A stretch of DNA of 64,000 bases, from NCBI RefSeq assembly GCF_900095745.1, contig NZ_FMIR01000019.1, forward strand, positions 558,001 to 622,000, given 5' to 3'. Within the stretch, counting starts at the first letter, position 1. The number at the start of each line of letters is the position of its first letter. The position numbers and the translations under genes are program-made. Below are positions 23,195 through 33,621 of the stretch, piece by piece. The DNA comes from Microbacterium oxydans. GTDB taxonomy: Bacteria; Actinomycetota; Actinomycetes; Actinomycetales; Microbacteriaceae. The notes under the pieces were generated by a model. It searched no databases and was not told the DNA's origin. It worked only from the letters and a program-made list of their open reading frames with translations.

Positions 23195-23995
23195 ATGGCA
23201 CGAGAGAAGAAGCGCCGTTCCAGCGGTCGTCGCAGCCCTTTGGCGGCGGCCGCGCTCATCGGAGCAGGCCTCATGATCACCGGCGCCGTGTACGCCGGTG
23301 CCACGGCTGCGTTCGCCGCATCCGACACGCCGACCGCGTCGACGCAGCTGACCGTCGAAGACGGCGAGAAGCTGTTCCAGGCGAACTGCGCCACCTGCCA
23401 CGGTCTCGACCTGCAGGGCACCGCCAACGGCCCCAGCCTGTACGGCGTGGGCGAGCTGGCAACCGAGTTCCAGCTGTCCACCGGTCGCATGCCCCTGCAG
23501 ATGCAGGGACCGCAGGCTCCACAGAAGGCACCGCAGTTCACCGAAGACCAGATCCTCGCGATCTCGTCCTTCGTGCAGTCCGAGGCTCCCGGCCCGACGT
23601 TCCCCGCCGACCACATCCTGGACGGAGAGGGCGACGTCTCGAACGGCGCCGAGCTGTTCCGCGTCAACTGCGCGATGTGCCACAACGTGGCCGCCGCGGG
23701 TGGAGCACTCACCGAGGGCAAGTACGCACCGGGACTCCAGGAGACCAGCGCGCTGCACATGTATGCGGCCATGGTCACCGGCCCGCAGAACATGCCGGTC
23801 TTCGGCGACATGAACCTGTCCGACGAGGACAAGCGCGACATCATCTCGGCGCTGCTCTTCCAGCAGCAGTCCGTGCAGATCGGCGGATTCTCGCTCGGTT
23901 CGCTCGGCCCGGTCTCCGAGGGCCTGTTCGTGTGGATCTTCGGAATCGGCGCGCTCGTCGCCATCACCGTGTGGATCACGGCGAAGTCCAACTGA
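23195..23995 (+). CDS. qcrC: Di-haem cytochrome c subunit of the bc1 complex
   Basis: The protein has 266 residues. An N-terminal signal/anchor (~15-42) leads to two c-type haem domains with CATCH at 65-69 and CAMCH at 159-163. Distal Met ligands are probably in GRMPLQMQ and QNMPVFGD. A C-terminal helix (~240-262, LFVWIFGIGALVAITVW) anchors it. Actinobacteria lack a soluble cytochrome c, and QcrC passes electrons straight to the oxidase CuA site. It lies 20 nt after ctaE and 36 nt before qcrA. Confidence 0.96.
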   Translation: MAREKKRRSSGRRSPLAAAALIGAGLMITGAVYAGATAAFAASDTPTASTQLTVEDGEKLFQANCATCHGLDLQGTANGPSLYGVGELATEFQLSTGRMPLQMQGPQAPQKAPQFTEDQILAISSFVQSEAPGPTFPADHILDGEGDVSNGAELFRVNCAMCHNVAAAGGALTEGKYAPGLQETSALHMYAAMVTGPQNMPVFGDMNLSDEDKRDIISALLFQQQSVQIGGFSLGSLGPVSEGLFVWIFGIGALVAITVWITAKSN

Positions 23996-24031
23996 CGCTT
24001 ATTCATCGAAGAGGAACGTACGAGGAGCACC

Positions 24032-25108
24032 ATGGCACACGACGACGACTCGCAGGCTCTTGACAGGGCCTACCAGCCCTCTCCGGGGCTGGGTGTCGCA
24101 GTCAGCGATCCCGTGCAGAACCCCGGGCTTCCGCCGCACCGCGCGCGGATGACCGATAAGGACCCGCGCGCTGAGAAGGCCGCTGTCCGCACTGTGTACA
24201 CGCTGTTCTACCTCTCGCTCGCCGGGAGCATCTGGGCGGTCGCCGCCTACATGCTGTTCCCGATCGAGAGCGGCGCGCTCATCGACATCCGACAGAACAA
24301 CCTCTTCATCGGTCTCGGCATCGCCCTCGCGCTGCTGGCCCTCGGCATCGGTGCGATCCACTGGTCCAAGGCGCTCATGTCCGACAAGGAGTTCATCGAG
24401 CACCGCCACCCCACCCGCGGCAAGGATGCGACCCGCGAGGCGGCCATCCAGGCCTTCGCCGACGCCAACGAGGAGTCCGGCTTCGGCCGCCGCACGGTGA
24501 TCCGCAACTCGCTGTTCGCCGCACTCGTCGCCTCGATCATCCCGGGCGTCACGCTCTTCCGTGGCCTGGCTCCGCACTCGACGCCGGAAGACCCCACCGC
24601 GGGCGACCCGGTCGTGCTGCTCAAGCACACAATGTGGGAGAAGGGCGCGCGCCTCGTCCGCGACCCCGACGGCACCCCGATCCGCGCCGCGGACGTGACC
24701 CTCGGGTCGGCGTTCCACGTGATCCCCGAAGAGCTCGCGACGCTCAGCCACCACGACGGCTATCTCGAAGAGAAGGCCAAGGCCATCGTCCTGATGATGC
24801 GCCTACGCCCCGAGCAGCTGATCGAGGCCGAGGACCGCAAGGACTGGTCCTACGACGGCATCGTCGCCTATTCCAAGGTCTGCACGCACGTCGGATGCCC
24901 CGTGGCTCTGTACGAGCAGCAGACGCACCACCTGCTGTGCCCGTGCCACCAGTCGCAGTTCGACGTCACGGACCACGCAAAGGTCATCTTCGGCCCGGCG
25001 GCACGCCCGCTGCCGCAGCTGCCCATCACCGTCGATGACGAGGGCTACCTGGTCGCACGCAGCGACTTCAAGGAACCCGTCGGCCCGAGCTTCTGGGAGC
25101 GCCATTGA
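24032..25108 (+). CDS. qcrA: Rieske iron-sulfur subunit of the bc1 complex
   Basis: The protein has 358 residues. Three predicted helices in the N-terminal half (about 58-78, 88-108, 150-172) precede the Rieske fold. The cluster ligands are CTHVGC (~288) and CPCHQSQFD (~306), giving two Cys and two His for the 2Fe-2S centre. The three-helix N-terminus distinguishes actinobacterial QcrA from mitochondrial types. Ribosome site GAGGAACG... precedes the ATG (AGGAG at 24022-24026). Its stop overlaps the TTG start of qcrB. Confidence 0.96.
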   Translation: MAHDDDSQALDRAYQPSPGLGVAVSDPVQNPGLPPHRARMTDKDPRAEKAAVRTVYTLFYLSLAGSIWAVAAYMLFPIESGALIDIRQNNLFIGLGIALALLALGIGAIHWSKALMSDKEFIEHRHPTRGKDATREAAIQAFADANEESGFGRRTVIRNSLFAALVASIIPGVTLFRGLAPHSTPEDPTAGDPVVLLKHTMWEKGARLVRDPDGTPIRAADVTLGSAFHVIPEELATLSHHDGYLEEKAKAIVLMMRLRPEQLIEAEDRKDWSYDGIVAYSKVCTHVGCPVALYEQQTHHLLCPCHQSQFDVTDHAKVIFGPAARPLPQLPITVDDEGYLVARSDFKEPVGPSFWERH

Positions 25109-26916
25109 GCACCGCAACGCTGTCCAAAGACGACAAGGACACCAAGGCGCCCCTCGGCGGTCGCTTCGTCGGTGCCGCGTCGAACTACATCGATGAGCGC
25201 ACCAGCCTCTCCGGCTTCGTCAAGGAGCTCGGACGCAAGATCTTCCCCGACCACTGGTCGTTCATGCTCGGCGAGATCGCGCTGTGGAGCTTCGTCGTCG
25301 TGTTCCTCTCCGGAACATTCCTGACGTTCTTCTTCCAGGCATCCATGGTCGAGACCCACTACACCGGCGCCTACGCGCCGATGCGTGGTATCGAGATGTC
25401 GGCGGCCCTCGAGTCGTCGCTGCACATCTCGTTCGACCTGCGCGGTGGGCTCCTGGTCCGCCAGATCCACCACTGGGCGGCGCTCGTGTTCATAGCCGGC
25501 ATCGGCGTGCACATGCTCCGCGTGTTCTTCACGGGAGCGTTCCGCAAGCCGCGTGAGCTCAACTGGGTCATCGGGTTCGTCCTGTTCATCCTCGCGATGG
25601 CAGAGGGCTTCACCGGCTACTCGCTGCCGGACGACCTGCTCTCGGGCAACGGTCTGCGCATCATCGACGGCATGATCAAGGGCCTCCCCCTCATCGGCAC
25701 CTGGACCTCGTTCCTCCTCTTCGGCGGCGAGTTCCCCGGAACCGACATCGTCGGACGCCTGTACACGCTGCACATCCTGTTGCTGCCGATGCTCGTCATC
25801 GCGCTCATCGTCGTGCACCTGATGCTCATGATCATCAACAAGCACACGCAGTTCGCCGGCCCCGGCCGCACGAACGACAACGTCGTGGGCTACCCGATGA
25901 TGCCGGTCTACATGTCGAAGATGGGCGGCTACCTGTTCATCGTGTTCGGCGTGATCGTGATGATCGCGACGTTCTTCCAGATCAACCCGATCTGGAACTA
26001 CGGCCCGTACGACCCGTCCCCCGTCTCCGCCGGCACGCAGCCGGACTGGTACATCGGCTTCGCCGACGGCGCTCTGCGTCTGGCGCCGTCGAACTGGGAC
26101 ATCGTCTTCCTCGACCGCACGTGGTCCTTCGGAATCATCGCGCCCGTGCTCGTACTCGGCCTCTTCATCGTGGTCGTCGCGATCTACCCGTTCCTCGAGG
26201 CGTGGATCACCGGCGACAAGCGCGAGCACCACATCGCACAGCGTCCCCGCAACGCGGCGACGCGCACGGCGATCGGCGTGGCCGGCGTCATCTTCTACGC
26301 CGTCCTCTGGGCTGCGGCATCGTCCGACCTCATCGCGACGCACTTCATGCTCACGATGGAAGGCGTGATCCACACGCTGCAGGCGCTGCTGTTCCTCGGC
26401 CCGATCCTCGGATACTTCGTCACGAAGCGCATCTGCATCGCGCTCCAGAAGAAGGACCGCGAGATCGTGCTGCACGGCTTCGAGTCCGGCCGCATCGTCC
26501 GCCTCCCCGGTGGCGAGTTCATCGAGGTGCACCAGCCGGTCGACCAGTACGACCGCTGGAAGCTCATCGATGTCGACGGCTACGAACCCCTCGTGGTTCG
26601 CCCGAACGCCAAGGGACGTATCCCGTGGACGGAGAACCTCCGTTCCTCGATCTCCCGCTGGTTCTTCGAGGACCGTCTCGCCCCGCTCACGCAGGCAGAG
26701 GTCGAAGCAGCTGATGCACACCAGCACCACGTCACGGCTCAGAACGACGAGACCGAGGCCGCAGAGATCCAGGGCGCTCACGAGCGCGCCGGCTTCCCTG
26801 ATGCCCCGCTCACCGTCGATGAGACGCACGTCGACGAGACGCCGAACACCCCTAGCACGGTCATCGCGACTGAGCCGGTGAAGAAGCCTCGCAAGAAGTC
26901 GGAGGATGGCGAGTAG
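25105..26916 (+). CDS. qcrB: Cytochrome b subunit of the bc1 complex
   Basis: This 603-residue protein has eight or more helices. Haem b ligands lie in HHWAALVFIAGIGVHMLRVFF (~128-148, parts HHWAALVF and GVHMLR) and LHILLLPMLVIALIVVHLML (~230-248). The quinol-oxidation motif is expected near GPYDPSPVSAGTQPDWYIG (~300). A ~120-residue charged cytosolic tail, typical of actinobacteria, ends it. The start is the TTG at 25105, which overlaps the qcrA stop as TTGA; no ATG or GTG in frame is as well placed. A strong hairpin follows. Confidence 0.95.
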   Translation: MSTATLSKDDKDTKAPLGGRFVGAASNYIDERTSLSGFVKELGRKIFPDHWSFMLGEIALWSFVVVFLSGTFLTFFFQASMVETHYTGAYAPMRGIEMSAALESSLHISFDLRGGLLVRQIHHWAALVFIAGIGVHMLRVFFTGAFRKPRELNWVIGFVLFILAMAEGFTGYSLPDDLLSGNGLRIIDGMIKGLPLIGTWTSFLLFGGEFPGTDIVGRLYTLHILLLPMLVIALIVVHLMLMIINKHTQFAGPGRTNDNVVGYPMMPVYMSKMGGYLFIVFGVIVMIATFFQINPIWNYGPYDPSPVSAGTQPDWYIGFADGALRLAPSNWDIVFLDRTWSFGIIAPVLVLGLFIVVVAIYPFLEAWITGDKREHHIAQRPRNAATRTAIGVAGVIFYAVLWAAASSDLIATHFMLTMEGVIHTLQALLFLGPILGYFVTKRICIALQKKDREIVLHGFESGRIVRLPGGEFIEVHQPVDQYDRWKLIDVDGYEPLVVRPNAKGRIPWTENLRSSISRWFFEDRLAPLTQAEVEAADAHQHHVTAQNDETEAAEIQGAHERAGFPDAPLTVDETHVDETPNTPSTVIATEPVKKPRKKSEDGE

Positions 26917-26937
26917 TCGCCACTCCCCCACACGATA

Positions 26938-26965
26938 AAGGCCTCGTCCACACGGACGGGGCCTT
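26938..26965 (+). terminator. Hairpin terminator after qcrB
   Basis: AAGGCCTCGTCC (26938-26949) pairs with GGACGGGGCCTT (26954-26965) with one wobble pair around a 4-nt loop. It lies 21 nt past the qcrB stop and closes the ctaE-qcrCAB operon. Confidence 0.85.
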
Positions 26966-26997
26966 CATCGTTAATCCCTGAATGAGAGGATCGAACC

Positions 26998-27405
26998 ATG
27001 TCATCTGCCGTCCAGCTGATCCGCGCCACCGCCCTCGCTGATGCCCCCTACGCCTACGCCGCCACCGCACCTGCGGGTTCGCGCCTCATCTTCCTCGCCG
27101 GAGCCTGCCCTCTAAACGACGACGGGACGACCGCCGCGCCGGGCGACTACGCGGCTCAGGCGGCCCGGTGCGTGAAGACGCTCGAGGCAGCACTCGCCGT
27201 CGCCGGCGCGACCCTCACTGATGTCATCAGCACACGCGTCCTGGTGGCCTCCTCCGCGCAGGCCGACCTGGTCACGGCGTGGGATGTGGTCCACGCCGCC
27301 TTCGGCGATCACGACGTCCCCAGCACCCTCCTCGGGGTCACGGTACTCGGCTACGACGACCAGCTCGTCGAGATCGAGGCCATCGCCGCCGTCGCCGGAG
27401 AGTGA
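26998..27405 (+). CDS. RidA (YjgF/UK114) family protein
   Basis: This 135-residue trimer-forming Rid-family protein has LIFLAGACPLNDDG (~30), YAAQAARCVKTLEAALAVAGATLTDVI (~50-75) and VEIEAIAAV at the end. RidA members hydrolyse reactive enamine/imine intermediates from PLP enzymes. The usual C-terminal Arg of canonical RidA (in the pattern VAR-E-) is not obvious here, so it may belong to another Rid subgroup. GAGAGGA lies 9 nt before the ATG. It is followed after 2 nt by a GNAT gene, so the two are co-transcribed. Confidence 0.85.
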   Translation: MSSAVQLIRATALADAPYAYAATAPAGSRLIFLAGACPLNDDGTTAAPGDYAAQAARCVKTLEAALAVAGATLTDVISTRVLVASSAQADLVTAWDVVHAAFGDHDVPSTLLGVTVLGYDDQLVEIEAIAAVAGE

Positions 27406-27407
27406 CC

Positions 27408-27923
27408 ATGGAGATCCGCGTGCGTCCCGCACGTCCGGCGGATGATGGGGCGACCGAACAGATCGAAGTCGCGGCAGATGCCATGCTCGTCGATCGTTTC
27501 GGCGCCGCCGATTGGCCTCCCCCGACCACTGCGCAGGAACGGACGTCAATGCCGGGCTTCGTGCTCGTCGCCGAGGCTCGGGAGGCCTCAGCTGTGTCTG
27601 CACACGCCGTCGGCTTCGTGCACGTCCTGGAGATCGACGGGCACGCCCATCTGGAACAGCTCTCCGTGCTGCCCTCATTCGGCCGCCGCGGAATCGGCCG
27701 TCGGCTCGTCCAGGCTGCGCTCTCCGAGACACGAAGCCGCGGCCATCAGACGATCACCCTCCGCACCTACCGTGACGTCCCCTGGAACGCCCCGTTCTAC
27801 GCCTCCTGCGGCTTCACAGTGACCGAGCCGGACTCCACTCTGCTCCGCTCCCTCGTCGACACGGAGACCGCCCTCGGGCTCTTCAGATACGGCCCGCGCG
27901 TGCAGATGTCGGCAACCCTCTGA
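27408..27923 (+). CDS. GNAT family N-acetyltransferase
   Basis: This 171-residue single GNAT domain has an acetyl-CoA-binding loop with PSFGRRGIGRRLVQAAL (~90-106) and the typical NAPFYASCGF beta6-alpha4 stretch (~128). The substrate is unknown. The ATG at 27408 starts 2 nt after the RidA stop. No signal peptide is present. Several similar GNAT proteins are usual in such genomes. Confidence 0.88.
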   Translation: MEIRVRPARPADDGATEQIEVAADAMLVDRFGAADWPPPTTAQERTSMPGFVLVAEAREASAVSAHAVGFVHVLEIDGHAHLEQLSVLPSFGRRGIGRRLVQAALSETRSRGHQTITLRTYRDVPWNAPFYASCGFTVTEPDSTLLRSLVDTETALGLFRYGPRVQMSATL

Positions 27924-27993
27924 TGCGACGACGTTGACGGCATTCGCTCTCTGGACGACTGGAATCCACTCGGACCAGCGGATGGCCTCGTCC

Positions 27994-28005
27994 TAGGCTG
28001 AGAGC
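27994..28005 (+). promoter_or_regulatory. Rhodanese gene -10 element, predicted leaderless start
   Basis: TAGGCT (27994-27999) ends 6 nt before the ATG at 28006. The gap between the GNAT and rhodanese genes holds nothing else. Confidence 0.5.
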
Positions 28006-28425
28006 ATGATCGATCGCGCGGACTTCTACACGGCCAAACTCGCCTACGAGACCGACGCCAGCGATGTGCGCGCCGCGCAGAAGGCCGGCGAGAACATCGT
28101 CATCGTCGATGTGCGCTCGGACGAGGCCTGGGCGCAAGGTCGGGTCGCCGGCGCCGTACACATGCACTACAGCGAGATCGCCGACCGCGCGCCAGTGGAG
28201 ATCCCCGCAGACGCAGATGTGGTCGTGTACTGCTGGAGCCCGGGCTGCAACGCCGGAGCCAAAGGTGCCCTCGAGTTCGCCCGCCTCGGCTATCAAGTGC
28301 GCGAGATGATCGGCGGCTTCGAATACTGGGTACGAGAGGGCTATCCCGTGGAGGACGCTGACGGTGTGCACCGCCGCCCCGTCGACCCGCTGACCGGCAT
28401 CGCACGCGTCCGAACGAGGGCGTGA
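28006..28425 (+). CDS. Rhodanese-like domain protein
   Basis: This 139-residue single rhodanese domain has NIVIVDVRSDEAWAQG (~32), GAVHMHYSEI (~48) and the active-site loop VVYCWSPGCNAGA with Cys near 80. Rhodaneses move sulfane sulfur. Later CxxxC spacing in the loop (CWSPGC) is a variant seen in this subgroup. It is preceded by its own -10 element and followed by a bidirectional hairpin. It lies in the convergent space between the bc1 and oxidase operons. Confidence 0.9.
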   Translation: MIDRADFYTAKLAYETDASDVRAAQKAGENIVIVDVRSDEAWAQGRVAGAVHMHYSEIADRAPVEIPADADVVVYCWSPGCNAGAKGALEFARLGYQVREMIGGFEYWVREGYPVEDADGVHRRPVDPLTGIARVRTRA

Positions 28426-28473
28426 AGAGCCCCGCTTTCCGCACTCGAACCGATCCGCTTGCGGGTACATGAA

Positions 28474-28503
28474 GAAGGCCCCCGGACGAATCCGGGGGCC
28501 TTC
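28474..28503. terminator. Bidirectional hairpin terminator between rhodanese gene and ctaF
   Basis: GAAGGCCCCCGGA (28474-28486) pairs perfectly with TCCGGGGGCCTTC (28491-28503) around the loop CGAA. It lies between two convergent genes and so can stop transcripts from both sides. Confidence 0.9.
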
Positions 28504-28521
28504 GCTACATCTACGCCAGCG

Positions 28522-28956
28522 TCAGCGGGCGAAGTTGCCGCGGTAGTACTCGTACACCCAGCCCACGATCGCGACGACGAAGATCGCGAGACCGATCGGG
28601 AGCAGGAAGTGACCGACGGCCAGGCCGACGACGAAGACACCGGCCGAAGCCGCGAGCACGATCGGCCACCAGGACCAGGGGCTGAACTCGCCGAGCTCGG
28701 GGTCACCGTCGTCGATGTCCGCCGTCAGGATGTCTTCCGGCAGCTCGCCGTTCTGCGCCTTGTGCGTGCGGTCGAGGTAGAACGCGACCATCGCTGCCAT
28801 GAACGCCGCGAAGAACAGGGCGACGGTTCCGACCCACTCGATCCGCATCGCGAAGTTGTCGGACGGAGTGACCAGGATGTGCCAGCCGGTGTAGACGACA
28901 CCGACGAGGGCGAAGAACGCCGTCAGCACCCACCAGAGAATGACGTTGTCGCGCAT
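28522..28956 (-). CDS. ctaF: Cytochrome c oxidase subunit 4 (actinobacterial)
   Basis: This 144-residue small oxidase subunit is specific to actinobacteria. It has four predicted helices (about 5-25, 42-62, 95-112, 115-133), with the acidic loop PEDILTADIDDGDPELGEFSPWSWWP in the middle (seen as ELGEFSPWSWWP). The C-terminus GWVYEYYRGNFAR is characteristic of the family. It follows ctaD by 3 nt, last in the ctaC-ctaD-ctaF operon. Confidence 0.93.
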   Translation of the reverse strand: MRDNVILWWVLTAFFALVGVVYTGWHILVTPSDNFAMRIEWVGTVALFFAAFMAAMVAFYLDRTHKAQNGELPEDILTADIDDGDPELGEFSPWSWWPIVLAASAGVFVVGLAVGHFLLPIGLAIFVVAIVGWVYEYYRGNFAR

Positions 28957-28959
28957 GAC

Positions 28960-30693
<1,734 letters not shown>

Positions 30694-30696
30694 GAC

Positions 30697-31599
30697 TTAC
30701 TCCCCTCCTTCCTCGGTGTCGGTCTTCGGGGTCGTCCCCGGGAAGTTCGAGAGACGGTCGTACGCGTCGGTGATGTCGCCCGTGTTGCCCTTCTCCTCGA
30801 GCGACTCGAGGTACGCGTCGTAGTCGTCCTGAGAGACGACCTTCACGTTGAAGAGCATCATCGAGTGATACTCACCGCAGAGCTCGGCGCACTTGCCGGC
30901 GTACTCGCCCTCACGGGTGGGGATGAACGACCAGGAGTTGTCCTTCCCGATGAACATGTCCTTCTTGTAGAGGAAGTCGATGATCCAGAAAGAGTGGATG
31001 ACGTCGCGCGACTGCAGGTCGATCGTGACCTTCTTGTCGACCGGCAGAACCAGGGTCGGCAGCTGCGACTGATCGATGTTGCCTTCGGCGTCGGGCTGGG
31101 CCTGGATGCCCATCGTCCACACGGCGTCGGAGTTGTCTTCCTCTTCGCCGTCGTACTGGAAGTCCCACGCCCACTGCTTGGCGATCGCGGTGATCTCGAC
31201 GTCGGGCTCGTCCCACTTGGCCTCGATCTCGGTCTGATCACGAGCGGTGAAGAAGAACATCCCCAGCACGAGGATGAGCGGCACGATCGTGTAGAAGATC
31301 TCGATCGGCATGTTGTAGCGCATCTGCACCGGGAGGCCGGTCTGCCCCTTGCGGCGACGGTAGGCGATCGCGGCCCAGGCCATCAGGCCCCAGGTGATGA
31401 TGCCGACCGCGAGCAGCACGATCCAGGAGTTCACCCAGAGCGAGGAGACGCGCTCGGTCTGATTGGTGGCTGCGGGGCCACCCTCCACGAAGCCCGGAAG
31501 AAAGCCGTTCAGCTCGGTGGGAGAACATCCCGCCAGAGCAACGGCTGCCACGACTCCCACAGGGAGTGCGGCCCAACGAAGGCTGCGTTTCGAGGGCAC
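30697..31599 (-). CDS. ctaC: Cytochrome c oxidase subunit II
   Basis: This 300-residue lipoprotein has lipobox VALAGC (Cys~20) and two helices (~48-70, ~90-110). A CuA cupredoxin domain follows, with IHSFWIIDF (~198) and the CuA motif CAELCGEYHSMM (~237). It takes electrons from QcrC. The GTG at 31599 is chosen because AAAGGTG is correctly spaced before it and the signal peptide then begins VPSKRSLRW; longer starts have no ribosome site. It is first in ctaC-ctaD-ctaF, with a TAGACT -10 about 36 nt upstream. Confidence 0.94.
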   Translation of the reverse strand: MPSKRSLRWAALPVGVVAAVALAGCSPTELNGFLPGFVEGGPAATNQTERVSSLWVNSWIVLLAVGIITWGLMAWAAIAYRRRKGQTGLPVQMRYNMPIEIFYTIVPLILVLGMFFFTARDQTEIEAKWDEPDVEITAIAKQWAWDFQYDGEEEDNSDAVWTMGIQAQPDAEGNIDQSQLPTLVLPVDKKVTIDLQSRDVIHSFWIIDFLYKKDMFIGKDNSWSFIPTREGEYAGKCAELCGEYHSMMLFNVKVVSQDDYDAYLESLEEKGNTGDITDAYDRLSNFPGTTPKTDTEEGGE

Positions 31600-31640
31600 G
31601 ATGCACCTTTCAGATCGCGAACAGAGCACACCCAAGTCTA
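31600..31640 (-). promoter_or_regulatory. Promoter and ribosome site of ctaC-ctaD-ctaF
   Basis: TAGACT (complement of 31635-31640) predicts a leader of about 29 nt with AAAGGTG as the ribosome site before the GTG. Unlike many genes in this window, this one has a normal leader. Confidence 0.55.
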
Positions 31641-31691
31641 GGGCAACCTCACACCTGATTCATGCCAACCACGCAGGTTCCGAAAGCGGAA

Positions 31692-31722
31692 CGGCCGCCG
31701 TCACCAGTGGTGACGGCGGCCG
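31692..31722 (-). terminator. Hairpin terminator after the Fe-S carrier gene
   Basis: CGGCCGCCGTCACC (31692-31705) pairs perfectly over 14 bp with GGTGACGGCGGCCG (31709-31722) around a 3-nt loop. It lies 17 nt past the stop of the erpA-like gene and upstream of the ctaC promoter. Confidence 0.88.
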
Positions 31723-31739
31723 ATTCGGCAGACGGATGA

Positions 31740-32102
31740 TCAGTGGAAGCTGTCACCGCAGGCGCAGCTGCCCGCAGCATTGGGGTTGTCGATCGTGAAC
31801 CCCTGCTCGGAGATCGTGTCCTTGAAGTCGATCGCCGCACCGTCGAGGTACGGGACGCTCATGTTGTCGATGATCACCTCGACGCCGTCGAAGTCGACGG
31901 TCTCGTCGCCCTCGAGGTAACGCTCGTCGAAGTACAGCTGGTAGATCAGGCCCGAGCATCCGCCGGGCTGCACGGCGACGCGCAGACGGAGATCGTCGCG
32001 GCCTTCCTGCTCGAGGAGGTTCTTCACCTTGACGGCGGCAGCGTCGGTCAGGGTGACGCCGTGTGCGCGGGTGGTCTCTGGGGAGAGTGTGGTGTCGCTC
32101 AT
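31740..32102 (-). CDS. erpA: A-type iron-sulfur cluster carrier/insertion protein
   Basis: This 120-residue HesB/IscA-family protein has cluster-binding cysteines in QPGGCSGLIYQLYFD (~45) and the C-terminal SCACGDSF pair (~114-116). It passes Fe-S clusters to apo-targets; here the nearby Rieske protein and respiratory enzymes are plausible clients (inference). The ATG at 32102 follows AAGGAG by five bases. A TAGAAT -10 lies 43 nt upstream and a strong hairpin follows, so it is monocistronic. Confidence 0.93.
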   Translation of the reverse strand: MSDTTLSPETTRAHGVTLTDAAAVKVKNLLEQEGRDDLRLRVAVQPGGCSGLIYQLYFDERYLEGDETVDFDGVEVIIDNMSVPYLDGAAIDFKDTISEQGFTIDNPNAAGSCACGDSFH

Positions 32103-32151
32103 GTCGCTCCTTGTGACGGGCCGCAGGTGCACGGCTTCTCGGACGATTCTA
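32103..32151 (-). promoter_or_regulatory. Promoter and ribosome site of the Fe-S carrier gene
   Basis: TAGAAT (complement of 32146-32151) predicts a leader of about 37 nt; AAGGAG lies five bases before the ATG. No Rrf2-type operator is evident. Confidence 0.55.
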
Positions 32152-32172
32152 CCGCCGCAGATCCTGAGAGGC

Positions 32173-33576
32173 TCAGAGTTCTGCAGCATTCATGCGGGCG
32201 AGCAGCAATGCCTCGGTGGCGACCGCATGGCGGAAGGTGTCGAGGTGCAGCGACTCGTTCGGGCTGTGCGCGCGCGAGTGCGGGTCCTCGACACCGGTGA
32301 CGAGGATCTGGGCGGACGGGAATTCCCGCACCAGGTCGGCGATGAACGGGATCGACCCGCCGACTCCCAGATCCACCGGCGGGACGCCGTAGCCGTCCCG
32401 CATGGCGTCACGCGTGAGCTGCACCGCCCATCCGCTGGTGTCGACGAGGAAACCATCCCCCAGGTCCACATCCGAGAAGGTGAGTTCAGCGCCGAACGGG
32501 GCGTGCGCCCGCAGATGGCTCTCGAGCGCGTCATAGGCGTCCTGTCCTGTCTGCCCCGGTGCGACACGAGCGCTGATCACGACCGTGACCTCGGGAAGCA
32601 GGGTGTTGGATGCCGCCGCCACGCTCGTCGCGTCGATGCCGATCACCGTCACTGCGGGCTTGTTCCAGATCCGGCTGAGGATCGTGCCGTCACCGATCGG
32701 AGTGGTGCCGGGCAAGAGCCCTGCCTCGTCACGGAGTGTCGCCTCGGTGTAATCAGGAGTGGGAGCATCGCGCTCCGTCATCCCCGCCACCGCCACCGAG
32801 TCGTCGGAGTTCCACAGCGTCGAGAGCAGCTTCACGGTCGACATCATCGCGTCGGGCACCGCTCCCCCGAACATCCCCGAGTGGGACGCGTGATCGAGGG
32901 TGCGCACGCGCAGCGTGAAGCGGGCGTTCCCGCGAAGCGAGACGGTGAGGCCCGGGGTGACCGAATCCCAGTTGCCGGAGTCGGCGACGACGATGGCGTC
33001 CGCGCGGAGCGCCTCCTTGTTGTCGGAGAGGAACTGAGCGAAGGAACGAGACCCGTACTCCTCCTCCCCCTCGATGAACATCGCGATACCGAGGTCGAGG
33101 TCGTCGCCCAGCACCTCGTGTACGGCTCGGATCGACGCGATGTGCGCCATGATCCCCGCCTTGTCGTCTGCGGCGCCGCGTCCGTACAGACGCCCGTCGC
33201 GCACCGTGGGCTCGAACGGCGGGGTCTCCCAGAGGGCGTCATCACCGGGAGGCTGCACGTCGTGGTGCGCGTAGAGGAGGATCGTCGGCTTGCCGTTGCG
33301 GGCCTTCCGAGTGGCGAGGATCGCCGGCTGTCCCTGCTCATCGGTGCCCGGAATCGCCGCACGGAGCACGCGCACCTCGTCGAAGACGCCGGTGCCCGAG
33401 GCCAGCGCCGCCACGGCTTCCGCGCTGCGCTCCAACTGGGTCTGGTCGAACGCGGGCCAGGCCATTCCGGGGATGCGCACGAGGTGGCCGAGGTCCGACA
33501 ATGCCGAGGGGATACCGGTCGCCACTGCCTCGAGGACGGCGGCATCGGGCTCACGGGGAGGAACAGGAGAGGTCAT
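32173..33576 (-). CDS. M20 family metallopeptidase (dipeptidase)
   Basis: The protein has 467 residues. Di-zinc site: HHDVQPPGDD (~105) with first His/Asp, GRGAADDKAG (~137) with bridging Asp, EGEEEYGSRS (~171) with catalytic Glu, then VADSGNW (~200) and HSGMFGGAVPD (~234, dimer-domain His). Final ligand is HSPNE near the C-terminus. The pattern fits the ArgE/DapE/PepV-like dipeptidase group, most often annotated as dipeptidase; the exact peptide is unknown. The ATG at 33576 is supported by TAAGAT 7 nt upstream. It is divergent from the DUF3043 gene. Confidence 0.9.
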   Translation of the reverse strand: MTSPVPPREPDAAVLEAVATGIPSALSDLGHLVRIPGMAWPAFDQTQLERSAEAVAALASGTGVFDEVRVLRAAIPGTDEQGQPAILATRKARNGKPTILLYAHHDVQPPGDDALWETPPFEPTVRDGRLYGRGAADDKAGIMAHIASIRAVHEVLGDDLDLGIAMFIEGEEEYGSRSFAQFLSDNKEALRADAIVVADSGNWDSVTPGLTVSLRGNARFTLRVRTLDHASHSGMFGGAVPDAMMSTVKLLSTLWNSDDSVAVAGMTERDAPTPDYTEATLRDEAGLLPGTTPIGDGTILSRIWNKPAVTVIGIDATSVAAASNTLLPEVTVVISARVAPGQTGQDAYDALESHLRAHAPFGAELTFSDVDLGDGFLVDTSGWAVQLTRDAMRDGYGVPPVDLGVGGSIPFIADLVREFPSAQILVTGVEDPHSRAHSPNESLHLDTFRHAVATEALLLARMNAAEL

Positions 33577-33621
33577 GCGAGTAATCTTAAGGTGATCCCC
33601 CGCAGCGAACCGAGGAACTCC
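33577..33621. promoter_or_regulatory. Overlapping divergent -10 elements (M20 peptidase / DUF3043)
   Basis: Minus strand: TAAGAT (complement of 33584-33589) lies 7 nt before the peptidase ATG. Plus strand: TAATCT (33582-33587) overlaps it and predicts a ~28-nt leader to the GTG at 33622, with GAGGAA as ribosome site. The two -10 elements share four base pairs, so only one direction can be open at a time. Confidence 0.5.

Noticed and set aside
24999..26931. A long open frame antisense to qcrB
   Set aside because: Low-complexity Glu/Asp/Arg composition and no start signals; qcrB is unambiguous.
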